64,000 bases of DNA from G963677325 sp963677325 (lineage in GTDB: Bacteria; Bacteroidota; Bacteroidia; Bacteroidales; Prolixibacteraceae), in assembly GCA_963677325.2 (NCBI GenBank), contig CAXXGM010000003.1, forward strand, positions 1 through 64,000, in the 5' to 3' direction. Of this stretch, positions 26,382 to 35,346 are shown piece after piece. The notes below the pieces were generated by a model. It was not told where the DNA came from, searched no databases, and worked only from the letters and a program-made list of their open reading frames with translations. Numbering within the stretch: position 1 is the stretch's first letter; every line of letters starts with the position of its first letter. Both the position numbers and the translations under genes were made by a program.

Positions 26382-26860
26382 AAAAATGGCTTTTACCGCT
26401 CTTTTTCGTGTTTTTTTTACAGAACGGCTATTCGCAAAAAGTTCCGGTATACAATGCTCATGCAAATGCAGCCAACGAGATCAAAAAAGGCCTGCTTAAG
26501 GCTAAAGCCGAAAAGAAGAATCTTTTCCTTCAGATTGGCGGAAACTGGTGTCCCTGGTGCATCAAATTTCATGACGTTTATTTAAAGGATCCTGAAATCA
26601 GCCTTATAATGGAGAAGTCTTTTGTGCCTGTATTTGTTAATTACAGTAAGGAAAATAAAAACCAGGCTGTAATGAAAAGTCTTGATTTCCCCCAAAGATT
26701 TGGATTCCCCGTTTTTGTCATACTGGATCCTACCGGCAAAAGGATCCATACTCAAAATTCAGCCTACCTTGAAGAGGGAAATGGTTATTCAAAAAAGAAG
26801 ATCATTGATTTCCTTAACCAATGGTCCCCCGAAGCCTTAAATCCGGATCGCTACAAATAA
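26378..26860 (+). CDS. Exported thioredoxin-fold protein (CPWC)
   Basis: A 160-residue protein with a signal peptide (MKKWLLPLFFVFFLQNGYSQ) and a thioredoxin_7-type domain. The redox site is GGNWCPWC with Cys58 and Cys61, and the cis-proline region is FGFPVFVILD. It probably acts as a thiol-disulfide enzyme in the periplasm. Its ATG overlaps the frr stop. The functional link to translation is doubtful; the pairing is more likely chance operon structure. A two-way terminator follows. Confidence 0.85.
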   Translation: MKKWLLPLFFVFFLQNGYSQKVPVYNAHANAANEIKKGLLKAKAEKKNLFLQIGGNWCPWCIKFHDVYLKDPEISLIMEKSFVPVFVNYSKENKNQAVMKSLDFPQRFGFPVFVILDPTGKRIHTQNSAYLEEGNGYSKKKIIDFLNQWSPEALNPDRYK

Positions 26861-26962
26861 TTGGCCCCGCTTCGGCCCTGCTTAAAAGGCTGGCCGGAAA
26901 TACTGGAAATGGGAAGATACAGCGTCAATAAAAATATCCCGGTTAACACAATGGGAAATAGT

Positions 26963-26993
26963 AAAAAAAAAGAGGGCTAAACCCTCTTTTTTT
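26963..26993. terminator. Bidirectional terminator
   Basis: A run of nine A, GAGGG, a CTAAA loop, CCCTC and seven T form a symmetric hairpin between convergent genes (thioredoxin-like on plus, SPOR protein on minus). It can end both transcripts. Confidence 0.9.
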
Positions 26994-27000
26994 ACTTCTC

Positions 27001-27441
27001 TTATTTTTTAACCAACAACCAAACATCGCTGTATTTGGTAAATTTTTGCCTTATTTCACTGATCCTGTTACGGGCCATGGATTCATCATCGTAACTGTTT
27101 ACACTAACCCGGAACAGGCCATTTTCATTGACCAGAATGCCTGGGAAAAAATCTTCGCTCATCAATTGTTTTTTAAATTTCTGGGCATTTTCATAGATAC
27201 TGAATGAACCAATAATTACATAATATCTTTGGTTTCCAAAATCACTCGCTTCACCCTTCGCAGCTGTTACTTTTTCTTCTTTCGAATTCACATAAGCCGA
27301 TTTAGCCTTATTCTCAGTTGTTTTTGCAGGGGCTGAAATCGAAGTGCTGCTTACTGGTTCTGGTTTGGGGGCTATTTTCTGGGATTTACAACCTACTGTC
27401 AGCACAATGGCAGTAAGACACAGGATATTAAGAATTTTCAT
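27001..27441 (-). CDS. SPOR-domain lipoprotein
   Basis: A 146-residue lipoprotein with lipobox LTVGCKSQ (Cys near 18), a Lys/Ser/Ala-rich linker, and a C-terminal SPOR domain (about 70-146) with YYVIIGSFSIYENAQKFKKQL and GLFRVSVNSYDDESMA. SPOR domains bind peptidoglycan stripped of stem peptides and often gather at the division site. The protein probably sits at the outer membrane inner face and binds the cell wall. Confidence 0.85.
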   Translation of the reverse strand: MKILNILCLTAIVLTVGCKSQKIAPKPEPVSSTSISAPAKTTENKAKSAYVNSKEEKVTAAKGEASDFGNQRYYVIIGSFSIYENAQKFKKQLMSEDFFPGILVNENGLFRVSVNSYDDESMARNRISEIRQKFTKYSDVWLLVKK

Positions 27442-27553
27442 ACTATTTTTTTAAAGGATTTAACTCAGCGAATATAACAATTAAAAAAAAAATATAATCA
27501 ATTTGTTGATCATTTAAGAAAAAACTTATCAACAGGTCAGGTTAAAAAAATCG

Positions 27554-27569
27554 TGGCATGGGAATTGCA
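27554..27569 (+). promoter_or_regulatory. Sigma-54-type promoter upstream of the DUF4251 gene
   Basis: TGGCAT, five bases, then TTGCA (27554-27569) fit the -24/-12 consensus with the invariant GG and GC 12 bases apart. A start of transcription would lie near 27580, about 27 bases before the ATG of the next gene. Confidence 0.55.
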
Positions 27570-27606
27570 CTGATATGGATGGTTGATAACTTAATTTGGA
27601 TATGAA

Positions 27607-28149
27607 ATGAAAACAAAAATTTTATTATTAGCAGCTTTTTTCGTGTTGAGCTTAACCCCTGGCTATTCCCAGCTGAATAATGAAAAGAGAAAGAAATTCC
27701 GCACCGAACGGAAACTGGAAATGGAAGAGAAAGTAAATCTTCTGATAAATTCCAGAAATTTTGTTTTTGAGGGCAAAAGGGCTTTCCCAACAGGTGGTGC
27801 AGCAATTGATCTTGCGACTAATTTCAACTTCGTAAAATTCTCTCCTGAAAAAATTTCAAGTTACATGCCTTTCTTCGGAGAAGCTTATAGCATCGATTAC
27901 GGGGGAGATTCCGGATACAAATTTGAAGCTGAACCTGAAACTTTTAATATAGAAAAATTAAAAGGAGACAAAGGTTATCGCGTAACGGTAAAAGTCCCGA
28001 CACCAAAAGATAAAGTTGAAATGAATTTAAATGTAGGAAACGATGGATCAGCCACATTGACCATTACAAGTTATCAAAGGAAACCGATATCCTATTTCGG
28101 CAGTATTAAAGAACCTGAAAAATCAAAAGAGGACGAATCCAAAAGCTGA
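27607..28149 (+). CDS. DUF4251-family exported protein
   Basis: A 180-residue protein with signal peptide (MKTKILLLAAFFVLSLTPGYSQ). The mature part fits DUF4251, a Bacteroidota family of unknown function, with LINSRNFVFEGKRAFP, the FFGEAYSIDYGGDSGYKFEA core, GYRVTVKVPTP and a TLTITSYQRKPISYFGSI end. A good sigma-54-type promoter lies just upstream, which would tie expression to an enhancer-binding regulator. The acidic/basic tail (PEKSKEDESKS) is probably flexible. Confidence 0.8.
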   Translation: MKTKILLLAAFFVLSLTPGYSQLNNEKRKKFRTERKLEMEEKVNLLINSRNFVFEGKRAFPTGGAAIDLATNFNFVKFSPEKISSYMPFFGEAYSIDYGGDSGYKFEAEPETFNIEKLKGDKGYRVTVKVPTPKDKVEMNLNVGNDGSATLTITSYQRKPISYFGSIKEPEKSKEDESKS

Positions 28150-28196
28150 AGATGATGTGCCTCACAGAATAATATTTTTCTATTTTTGTCCCCATC

Positions 28197-28754
28197 ATGA
28201 TCATCAGGAAAAAGTTTAATTTCGAAGGGGCGCACATCGTACGAAATTGTACCTCAAAACGCTGCCGGGAAAACATCCACGGGCACTCTTACGAAGTGGA
28301 GGTATTTTTGAAATCCAATGTATTGGACAATGGGTTTATGGTAATGGATTTCATTCTGCTGAATAATACAAGGGAATTTATCCATAGTTTTGATCACTCC
28401 TATACCTTATGGGTTAAAGAAACTGAAGAGGTAAAAAATGCAATTAAATCGATCAATACGCGTGTCGCAGAAGTCCCTGTTTCTCCCTCTGCTGAAGGAT
28501 ATGCCCTTTTGTTTTTCTACGTCTTGGATAAAATAATTGCTTCAGCTCCTTTCAAAAACGGAGAAGAGAATGTGATGCTCCACTCCGTACGGGTTCATGA
28601 AACAAGATCCGGATACGCCGAAGCTTTCAGGGAAGATCTCAACCTGGTCCGGTTTAATTTAAATGACATCCTTTTCAGTCGGGGCATTCAGGAGGAATGG
28701 AAGAACCCGGAATGGTGGATGGACCTGTTAAAACTTTACAATCCTGCGGAATAA
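28197..28754 (+). CDS. 6-pyruvoyl-tetrahydropterin synthase / QueD homologue
   Basis: A 185-residue member of the T-fold PTPS/QueD family, which acts on dihydroneopterin triphosphate. The three zinc-binding histidines are seen in FEGAHIV and NIHGHSYEV, and the FDHSYTLW motif supplies another active-site histidine. The chain is longer than typical QueD (about 120) because of insertions around EVPVSPSAEGYALLFFYVLDKI and a C-terminal tail. Thus it could make 6-carboxytetrahydropterin for queuosine or act in a pterin path; no other que gene is in the window to decide. Confidence 0.8.
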   Translation: MIIRKKFNFEGAHIVRNCTSKRCRENIHGHSYEVEVFLKSNVLDNGFMVMDFILLNNTREFIHSFDHSYTLWVKETEEVKNAIKSINTRVAEVPVSPSAEGYALLFFYVLDKIIASAPFKNGEENVMLHSVRVHETRSGYAEAFREDLNLVRFNLNDILFSRGIQEEWKNPEWWMDLLKLYNPAE

Positions 28755-28924
28755 ACAACTGAACGGGCACACAAGCTTCCTTCCATAGGGAACGATTTTG
28801 ATTCAGTCCTGTAGCCTTGCAATCCCTCTCCCATAGCCTGCCTTTCACCCCTCCATCTCCCCTTCTCCCTTCTCCCTTTCTCCCTATTCTTTCACTCCCC
28901 CATTTTTTAATTTAAAAAAAGAAT
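28755..28924. other. Intergenic region with a pyrimidine tract
   Basis: Holds a short CTCCCTTCTCCC tract (about 28848-28890), of the same kind as those at 38.9, 58.2 and 59.8 kb. No gene is seen. Confidence 0.5.
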
Positions 28925-28955
28925 TACTTTTGCACACGAATTTAAAATTTGTGCA
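28925..28955 (+). promoter_or_regulatory. -7 element and imperfect palindrome before the TetR gene
   Basis: TACTTTTG at 28925-28932 fits the -7 element, and TGCACACGAATTT/AAATTTGTGCA (28931-28954) forms an imperfect palindrome across the predicted start of transcription. This is where a TetR protein controlling its own gene would bind. Confidence 0.5.
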
Positions 28956-28964
28956 CTCCATTTA

Positions 28965-29558
28965 GTGAAAGATGCAACCAGACATACGATTCTTACCGTA
29001 GCATACAATGTATTTGCCTCCCGCGGTATTTCCAATACAACCATGGAAGATGTTGCAAAGGCTTCAGGGCTTGGACGAAGAACAATTTACATGTACTTTA
29101 AAACAAGAGAAGAACTTCTTCATGCCATCATCAGAAAAGAAATAGAAGTCATTAAAAAACAGCTGAATGCAGTAATCAATCTTAAGATCTCTCCGGAAAA
29201 GAAATTTTCGCGATTCATGTGCATTCACATGAAAACAATTCAAAATCTGATCTCGGCAAACAGATTCCTGAAAATGGAATTACTGAAAAGGAGCGACCGG
29301 ATAGAAGATTTCCGGAAGGACATTGACCTGCACGAAAAAGAATGCCTGACCAGGATTTTTCAGGAAGGAGCACAATCCGGAATTTTTATAGTGGAAGATT
29401 ATGAAAATACGGCCGGCATAACTTTAACGACCCTGAAAGGATTAGAACGGCATTTTATACTTAATAATTTTGGGAAATCCTGCCAATCATTACTTAAACT
29501 CTGGCAGAATATTCTCTTTGGTGGAATTAAAGCCCCCCAAAAAAAACCCGCATTTTGA
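28965..29558 (+). CDS. TetR-family transcriptional regulator
   Basis: A 197-residue regulator with a clear N-terminal helix-turn-helix: ILTVAYNVFASRGISNTTMEDVAKASGLGRRTIYMYFKTREELLHAII. The C-terminal ligand-binding part is helical and not informative. The start is a GTG at 28965, directly before the conserved region. FabH-type synthase follows after 10 bases, so the two are in one operon, and the regulator probably senses an acyl-CoA or related lipid signal. A palindrome overlaps the promoter, suggesting autoregulation. Confidence 0.93.
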   Translation: MKDATRHTILTVAYNVFASRGISNTTMEDVAKASGLGRRTIYMYFKTREELLHAIIRKEIEVIKKQLNAVINLKISPEKKFSRFMCIHMKTIQNLISANRFLKMELLKRSDRIEDFRKDIDLHEKECLTRIFQEGAQSGIFIVEDYENTAGITLTTLKGLERHFILNNFGKSCQSLLKLWQNILFGGIKAPQKKPAF

Positions 29559-29568
29559 AATTTTTATC

Positions 29569-30519
29569 ATGAGAATGTTTATCAACACAATTTCGCATTA
29601 CATCCCGGAAGAAAGGATATCAAACGAGTATTTTAAAAAAATCAACGGGCTGGATGACGAATGGATTTACGAACGTACCGGCATCCGGACACGATCAAAA
29701 GTCTCCGCCGGAGAAAATACCAACACAATGGCGGTTGAGGCTGTGAAAAAAGCCCTGAAAAATCTTCCTTTCGACATCAAGGAAGTCGATTTGATCGTAG
29801 GAGCTTCCTATACTCCCTACGACACCGTTGCAACCATCGGCCACGTCATTCAAAGAGAGTTTGGCATTCAGGATGCAAGGGTGGTCTATGTCTCCTCGGC
29901 CTGTTCTTCAATGTTAAATGCAATAGAACTGGTGGAAGGATATTTTGCCAGCGGCAAAGCCTCGCGTGCTCTGGTGGTTGCTTCCGAAAACAATAGTGCC
30001 TACAGTGATGAGACCTGCGAAAAAAGCGGCCATCTTTGGGGTGACGGAGCCACGGCTCTGTTTATTTCGGACGAACTTATGGGAAGCAAACCGGGGGAGA
30101 TTCTGAACATCTTTACCCGCGGACTTGGAAACGTTGGGAAAGGAACCGATGCCGTATACCTCAGGCCAAAAGACGGGGGACTCCAGATGCCGGATGGCCG
30201 TGATGTTTTTATGCATGCCTGCAACTTCATGCGCGTAGCTCTTGAACATTCTCTTGAAAACTGCCGTCTGACCATTGAAGACCTCGATTTTATCATTCCG
30301 CATCAGGCCAATCAACGGATCATTGCCAATCTCATCAAACAATTGAGTCTGCCTGCTAAAAAAGTTTTAACCAATATCAGCGAATTGGGAAATACAGGCT
30401 GTGCCAGCACAGGAATCTGCCTTTCTCAAAATATTGATAAAATACCCGAAGATTCCCTGGTCGGCCTCACCGTATTTGGAGGCGGTTACTCCGCCGGAGC
30501 GATGGTAATTAGATTTTAA
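29569..30519 (+). CDS. FabH-like 3-oxoacyl-ACP synthase III
   Basis: A 316-residue thiolase-fold condensing enzyme that joins an acyl-CoA starter with malonyl-ACP. The catalytic triad is Cys112 (SSACSSM), His245 (IPHQANQR) and Asn275 (ELGNTGCAS). The start at 29569 (MRMFINTISHYIPEERISN) is taken because residues upstream of it are unlike the family and overlap the TetR gene. It is less close to housekeeping FabH (NTGCAST instead of NTSAAS), so it may serve a special lipid or a secondary metabolite. Pairing with TetR supports a regulated, accessory role. Confidence 0.88.
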   Translation: MRMFINTISHYIPEERISNEYFKKINGLDDEWIYERTGIRTRSKVSAGENTNTMAVEAVKKALKNLPFDIKEVDLIVGASYTPYDTVATIGHVIQREFGIQDARVVYVSSACSSMLNAIELVEGYFASGKASRALVVASENNSAYSDETCEKSGHLWGDGATALFISDELMGSKPGEILNIFTRGLGNVGKGTDAVYLRPKDGGLQMPDGRDVFMHACNFMRVALEHSLENCRLTIEDLDFIIPHQANQRIIANLIKQLSLPAKKVLTNISELGNTGCASTGICLSQNIDKIPEDSLVGLTVFGGGYSAGAMVIRF

Positions 30520-31036
30520 TTTTAATAAAGTCAAATAAGATTTGGTTAGTGTTTTCATTGTTACTAAGATTGGGAATAATTAACATCAGCCAGTAAGTAC
30601 CCTTCAGTATAAGATTGTAAGAGGGTGTCCCAAAAGCTAAAAACAATAAACAAATCCGGAAAGAGATTCGCAATTTCAAAAATCTTTATCCCTTGCCGTC
30701 AGCTGAAGCTGACGGTGTAAATTGCTGTTTTATTGGCTTTAGCCTTATACCGTCAACTAAAGTTGACGGCAATGGATCTGAAACAGACTTTTTGGACATC
30801 CTCAACACATGCCTGAGGCAAAATCTGTATTATTTATCTTGATGCTCCGATTCAAATCCGAGGGGAACTTATTAGCAATGAGATTACCTTACAACCAGAC
30901 CTTATTACCATAAAGGTCCCTTTATTTAATGGCAAAATCCCCTTGGATCAAAAATATTCCTTCATACATCCCACCAAAATCCTTAAACACCCGGGGTATT
31001 AGTGATAATTCGTTTTCGATTCGTGAAATTTTTATT
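30520..31036. other. Intergenic region with a MITE-like element
   Basis: No gene is seen. The MITE-like element at 30621-30803 is the main content. The remaining 230 bases before rsgA show no clear signal. Confidence 0.5.
30621..30803. mobile_element. MITE-like element with GAGGxTGTCC ends
   Basis: A 183-bp segment begins GAGGGTGTCCCAAAAG and ends CTTTTTGGACATCCTC, with the palindromes CCGTCAGC..GCTGACGG and CCGTCAACTAAAGTTGACGG inside and GGCTTTAGCC between. Its right end is the complement of the sequence at 43224 onwards, so both belong to one family. No target duplication is certain. Confidence 0.65.
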
Positions 31037-31981
31037 TTAGCTCCGGTATTTGGAATCATCCTCCCCCATAAGGGATAGATAGGATTCATACCGGCTTATG
31101 GAGATCCGGCCCTCCTGCAAGGCCTGTTTAACCGCGCATCCGGGTTCGTGCGTATGACTGCAGTTAAAAAACCTGCATTCCTTCAGCAGATCGAACATCT
31201 CCGGAAAATAATGCGGAATTTCTTCCTTGGCCATATCAATAACCCCAAACCCACGGATTCCTGGTGTGTCAATCAGGTAACCGTCATTCCCCAATTCAAA
31301 CATCTCGGCAAAAGTCGTCGTATGTTTTCCCTGCTGGTGATAATCTGATATATCATCTGTTTTCAGGCTCAGCGAAGGTTCAAACCGGTTTAAAATCGAA
31401 GACTTCCCTACTCCCGAAAGCCCTGAGAAAAGATTAATTTTCCCCTTTATATCTTCCCTCAATCCGTCCAGGTTGAAGTTCTTTAATGCAGATATCTGGT
31501 AGCATTTATATCCTATGGATTCGTACGTCTGAAGATACTCTTCCAGCTTCTGATAATCGCTTTTGTTATAAAGATCCAGCTTGTTGAAAATAAGACAGGC
31601 CGGTATGCGGTAGGCTTGTGCGGACACCAGGTAACGATCGATGAAACCCGGCAGGGTGACAGGATAATTCACCGTCACGACCAGGAATGCCTGATCAATG
31701 TTGGCGGCAATAATCTGGCTTTCCTTTGAAAGATTGGACGCTTTCCGGATAATGTAATTGATCCTTGGCTCAATAGCCTTAATTACTCCGGTGATTCCTT
31801 CCTTTGTCGTTTCATCATGTTGAACCTCAAACTCCACCCGGTCCCCCACCGCCACCGGATTGGTGGTCCTCACTCCTTTCAGCCGCAATTTCCCTTTTAT
31901 GCGGCAATCGATCGTCTCTCCGGTATCGCTTTTAACCGAATACCAGCTTCCTGTGGATCGCACAACAAGTCCTTTTGCCAA
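31037..31981 (-). CDS. rsgA: Ribosome small-subunit GTPase RsgA
   Basis: A 314-residue circularly permuted GTPase that helps the late maturation of the 30S subunit. An N-terminal OB fold is followed by motifs in the permuted order: G4 NKLDLY, G1 GLSGVGKSS and G3 DTPGIRGFG. The C-terminal zinc knuckle has Cys residues and a His in CRFFNCSHTHEPGC. Length is normal. It stands alone on the minus strand. Confidence 0.97.
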   Translation of the reverse strand: MAKGLVVRSTGSWYSVKSDTGETIDCRIKGKLRLKGVRTTNPVAVGDRVEFEVQHDETTKEGITGVIKAIEPRINYIIRKASNLSKESQIIAANIDQAFLVVTVNYPVTLPGFIDRYLVSAQAYRIPACLIFNKLDLYNKSDYQKLEEYLQTYESIGYKCYQISALKNFNLDGLREDIKGKINLFSGLSGVGKSSILNRFEPSLSLKTDDISDYHQQGKHTTTFAEMFELGNDGYLIDTPGIRGFGVIDMAKEEIPHYFPEMFDLLKECRFFNCSHTHEPGCAVKQALQEGRISISRYESYLSLMGEDDSKYRS

Positions 31982-32510
31982 ATCATCCTTTTTTTATCCG
32001 GCTAAAGTTACCTCAAAAGAATGAAAGAAAGAAAGAAGAATTAAGGAAATTGTGCCCACATAATTAGCAGCAGAGCGGCGACATTTTGGTAGCAGCATTG
32101 TACCAATACATGGCAAGCCGTATAACGGCGACATTATGGTTATTCCGTTTTATCATTAATTCCTCACCATAATATCGCCGTTATACGGCTCTGGGCGAAC
32201 TATTATCTCTGATCTACCATAATGTCGCCGTTACACGGCTCTGGTTTCCCTTAAGCCTAAAGACTAAAATCCTTCAGCCTAATCCCCTTCCCTCCGAAAC
32301 CTATTCTCATTTTAATTGTTTAAGATTCAAATTACCACCGTTTGAGTCATGATTGATTGACCTTTTCCTCATGGTTTTAATAAAAAAACTTAAATGAATT
32401 ACCATAATACGGGCCCGGAGGAAAATTGATCGTTATTATCACGCGTGATTTATTAATTTTGTGAGTTATACGTAGCAATAAAAGAACACCTTTAACAACG
32501 GGAACAAAAA
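31982..32510. other. Intergenic region with four REP-like units
   Basis: Between rsgA and the protease there are four related palindromic words of the type CCATAATGTCGCCGTTATACGG: two in one direction (near 32072 and 32109) and two in the other (near 32168 and 32217). They would fold into one or two large hairpins. No gene is seen; the end of the region must hold the promoter for the protease. Confidence 0.6.
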
Positions 32511-34196
32511 ATGAACAACAATAGGATGCTTAAATCTGCATTAGCCATTGCAGTTGCTTTAATTATAGGCCTTTCCGTATGGGGTTTTAAAACAGACCAG
32601 AAGAATTTTGAAATTTCCAAAAACCTGGACATCTTCTATTCCCTTGTGAGAGAATTGAACCTGTTCTATGTTGATGATATCAAACCGGAAAAGCTGATCA
32701 GGACCGGAATGGATGACATGCTCGAAACCCTCGATCCCTATACCGTCTTCATCCCTGAATCCGAAATGGATGAATTTAAATTCATGACCACCGGTGAATA
32801 TGCAGGCATTGGAGCCGTAATCAGCAAGCATGGCGACCAGATCATCGTGGCTGAACCTTATGAAGGTTTCCCGGCCCAGAAAAGCGGTCTCAAAGCTGGT
32901 GATATCTTCCTGGAAGTGGATGGAAAATCCGTTAGCACGATGAAAGTCTCCGACGTTTCGGAAATGCTCAAAGGACCTGCGAAAAAACCCATAAAAGTAA
33001 AGATCCGCAGACCCGGGGAAAAAAGACCGTTTACCATTGATATCATCCGCGAAAAAATACAGATTGATCCGGTTACTTATTACGGCATGATTGATAACAA
33101 AACCGGATACCTGCGCTTGTCAAGCTTTACGGAAGGATGTTCCGATCTGATGAAAAAAGCCATCCTCGAACTCCGTGACAAAAAAGGAGCCAGACAGCTG
33201 GTAATCGACCTTCGCTCAAATCCCGGTGGTCTGCTGGGTGAAGCCGTTAAAGTCACGAACCTCTTTGTCAATCACGGTCAGGAAATTGTAAGCACGAAGG
33301 GGAAAGTATCACAGTGGGATAAAACCTACCATGCCACCGAACAGCCCGTTGATACCGTTATGCCTTTAATCGTACTGGTCAATAGCGGATCGGCCTCAGC
33401 CTCCGAAATCGTAGCCGGGGCAATCCAGGACCTTGACCGCGGTGTGATTCTTGGCAACCGGACCTTTGGCAAAGGCCTCGTTCAGACCACAAGAGATCTA
33501 AGCTACAACACCAAACTGAAGGTCACCACAGCCAAATATTACATTCCCAGCGGCCGCTGCATCCAGGCCCTCGATTATTCTCACCGTAATCCTGACGGCA
33601 GCGTGGGAACGATTCCGGATTCCCTGATCCATCAATTCACCACCAAACACGGACGGAAAGTCAAGGATGGTGGCGGTGTCTCACCCGATTACAAATTTAA
33701 CCAGGATACTTTGAGCGCTTTGGCCGTTAAACTTGTGCAGGATTTCATGATTTTCGATTTTGCTACATTGTATGCAAACAGTCATTCTTCAATTCCCGGC
33801 CCGAAGGAATTTGTGGTAACAGATCAGATCTACAATGATTTTACCAAATACCTCCATGAGAAAAAATTTTCTTATGAATCCAGAAGTGAACAAGCTCTGA
33901 AAGAGCTCATTGAAGTTGCCAGGAAGGAGCATTACTACGACAATACCCGGAATGAATTCACAGCTTTGGAGAAGAGCCTGATCCTTAACCTCGACAGGGA
34001 TCTGGTTACATTCAGCGACGACATCCGCGAACTGATCAAAGATGAAATAGTTTCGAGATATTATTATCAGAAAGGTGCAATTATCGCGACCCTGGATGAT
34101 GATAAAGAAATTAAAGTGGCCAGAACGCTGATGAATCAACCGGAAAAATACAGGGAATTCTTATCGCCGAATGTGACGGTGGCCTCAAAAAAATAA
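32511..34196 (+). CDS. C-terminal processing peptidase (CtpA/Prc type, S41)
   Basis: A 561-residue exported protease that trims the C-termini of periplasmic proteins. A signal anchor (SALAIAVALIIGLSVWGF) is followed by the N-terminal helical region, a PDZ domain with GAVISKHGDQIIV and GLKAGDIFLEVDGKSVS, and the S41 core. The catalytic serine lies in SGSASASEI and the lysine in RTFGKGLVQ. A long C-terminal part extends past the protease domain, as is usual in Bacteroidota. Confidence 0.95.
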   Translation: MNNNRMLKSALAIAVALIIGLSVWGFKTDQKNFEISKNLDIFYSLVRELNLFYVDDIKPEKLIRTGMDDMLETLDPYTVFIPESEMDEFKFMTTGEYAGIGAVISKHGDQIIVAEPYEGFPAQKSGLKAGDIFLEVDGKSVSTMKVSDVSEMLKGPAKKPIKVKIRRPGEKRPFTIDIIREKIQIDPVTYYGMIDNKTGYLRLSSFTEGCSDLMKKAILELRDKKGARQLVIDLRSNPGGLLGEAVKVTNLFVNHGQEIVSTKGKVSQWDKTYHATEQPVDTVMPLIVLVNSGSASASEIVAGAIQDLDRGVILGNRTFGKGLVQTTRDLSYNTKLKVTTAKYYIPSGRCIQALDYSHRNPDGSVGTIPDSLIHQFTTKHGRKVKDGGGVSPDYKFNQDTLSALAVKLVQDFMIFDFATLYANSHSSIPGPKEFVVTDQIYNDFTKYLHEKKFSYESRSEQALKELIEVARKEHYYDNTRNEFTALEKSLILNLDRDLVTFSDDIRELIKDEIVSRYYYQKGAIIATLDDDKEIKVARTLMNQPEKYREFLSPNVTVASKK

Positions 34197-34374
34197 AAAC
34201 AGGAAGCCGGAAAACGCTGCGAATCCTCAAATGAAACAAGCCATGTGAATGGCTTCGCACACAGAAATAATCACAGGAAAAGCTTGAACGTTTGAAACCT
34301 TGAAACGTTTGAGCCTTTGAAACTCAAAATAGCATGAATCGAGCCATGTGCATCAAAAAACAAGTGATCATCAT

Positions 34375-35346
34375 ATGAAAAAGAAAATACTTGTTGTAGC
34401 GCAGGTTCCTGAAGCCGGTCTGGTCGAGCTGAAAAGAAGGCATGAGATAATATATCCTTCCGGATTCCTTTTTACCATTGAGGAATTAAAATATCACATA
34501 AAGGAAGCTGATGCAGTAATGCCTGTTTTCATTCTTCCTTTTCCCGCAGAGGTCATAAAAGAAGGTAAAAAGCTTCAGATCATCGCCAATTACGGGGTCG
34601 GTTACAACAACATTGATCTGGATGCCGCCACTTCGATGGGAGTGGTGGTTTGCAATACTCCCAATGCAGTTACCGAACCAACAGCCGAGATGGCTATGGG
34701 ATTATTAATTTCCTTGATGCGCCGAATCACCGAAACCGACAGAAAGCTCAGAAACGACCCAAATTTCAAATGGGGCATGATGAATAACCTTGGTCATACT
34801 CTTTATGGAAAAACGCTCGGAATTATAGGTCTGGGGCGAATTGGAAGGGCCATGGCGCGCAGGGCGGCAGCCTCCGGAATGAAAATCATTTATCACAACC
34901 GGACCAGGTTATCACAGGAAAAGGAAAATCAGTTCAATGCTGTTTATGCACCTCTTTCGGAATTAATTTCCCGGTCCGATGTAATTTCTCTTCATTGCCC
35001 GTTGACGCCTGAATCCCACCACCTCCTCGATGAAGAAGAAATGAAAAAAATGAAAGACGGCGTTTTCATCATCAATACGGCCAGAGGCCCCGTCATCAAC
35101 GAAAAAGCCCTGGTAAAATACCTGCAGAACGGCAAAATAGGAGGCGCAGGACTGGATGTCTTTGAAGAAGAACCTAAAATACAGGAAGAGCTCTACCACA
35201 TGGATCAGGTGGTACTGACTCCCCACAATGCCACAGGAACAATCGATACCCGCATTGAGCTGGCCAGTGAAGCCGCCCGGAACATCATTGATTTCTTCGA
35301 CGGGAAAAAGAACATTTCCATTGTCAATCCCGAAGTCTGGAAATAA
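34375..35346 (+). CDS. D-isomer-specific 2-hydroxyacid dehydrogenase
   Basis: A 323-residue NAD(P)-dependent enzyme that interconverts 2-oxoacids such as glyoxylate or hydroxypyruvate and D-2-hydroxyacids. The nucleotide site is LGIIGLGRIGRAMARRAA. Catalytic residues are the Arg in INTARGPVI, the Glu in DVFEEEP and the His in LTPHNATGT. The start at 34375 (MKKKILVVAQVPEAG) is used because the nine codons upstream are not like the family. The substrate cannot be fixed from sequence; glyoxylate/hydroxypyruvate reductases are the closest type. Confidence 0.92.
   Translation: MKKKILVVAQVPEAGLVELKRRHEIIYPSGFLFTIEELKYHIKEADAVMPVFILPFPAEVIKEGKKLQIIANYGVGYNNIDLDAATSMGVVVCNTPNAVTEPTAEMAMGLLISLMRRITETDRKLRNDPNFKWGMMNNLGHTLYGKTLGIIGLGRIGRAMARRAAASGMKIIYHNRTRLSQEKENQFNAVYAPLSELISRSDVISLHCPLTPESHHLLDEEEMKKMKDGVFIINTARGPVINEKALVKYLQNGKIGGAGLDVFEEEPKIQEELYHMDQVVLTPHNATGTIDTRIELASEAARNIIDFFDGKKNISIVNPEVWK

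Noticed and set aside
30835..30875. tRNA-like word GATTCAAATCC
   Set aside because: No acceptor stem, D-arm or anticodon arm can be built around it.
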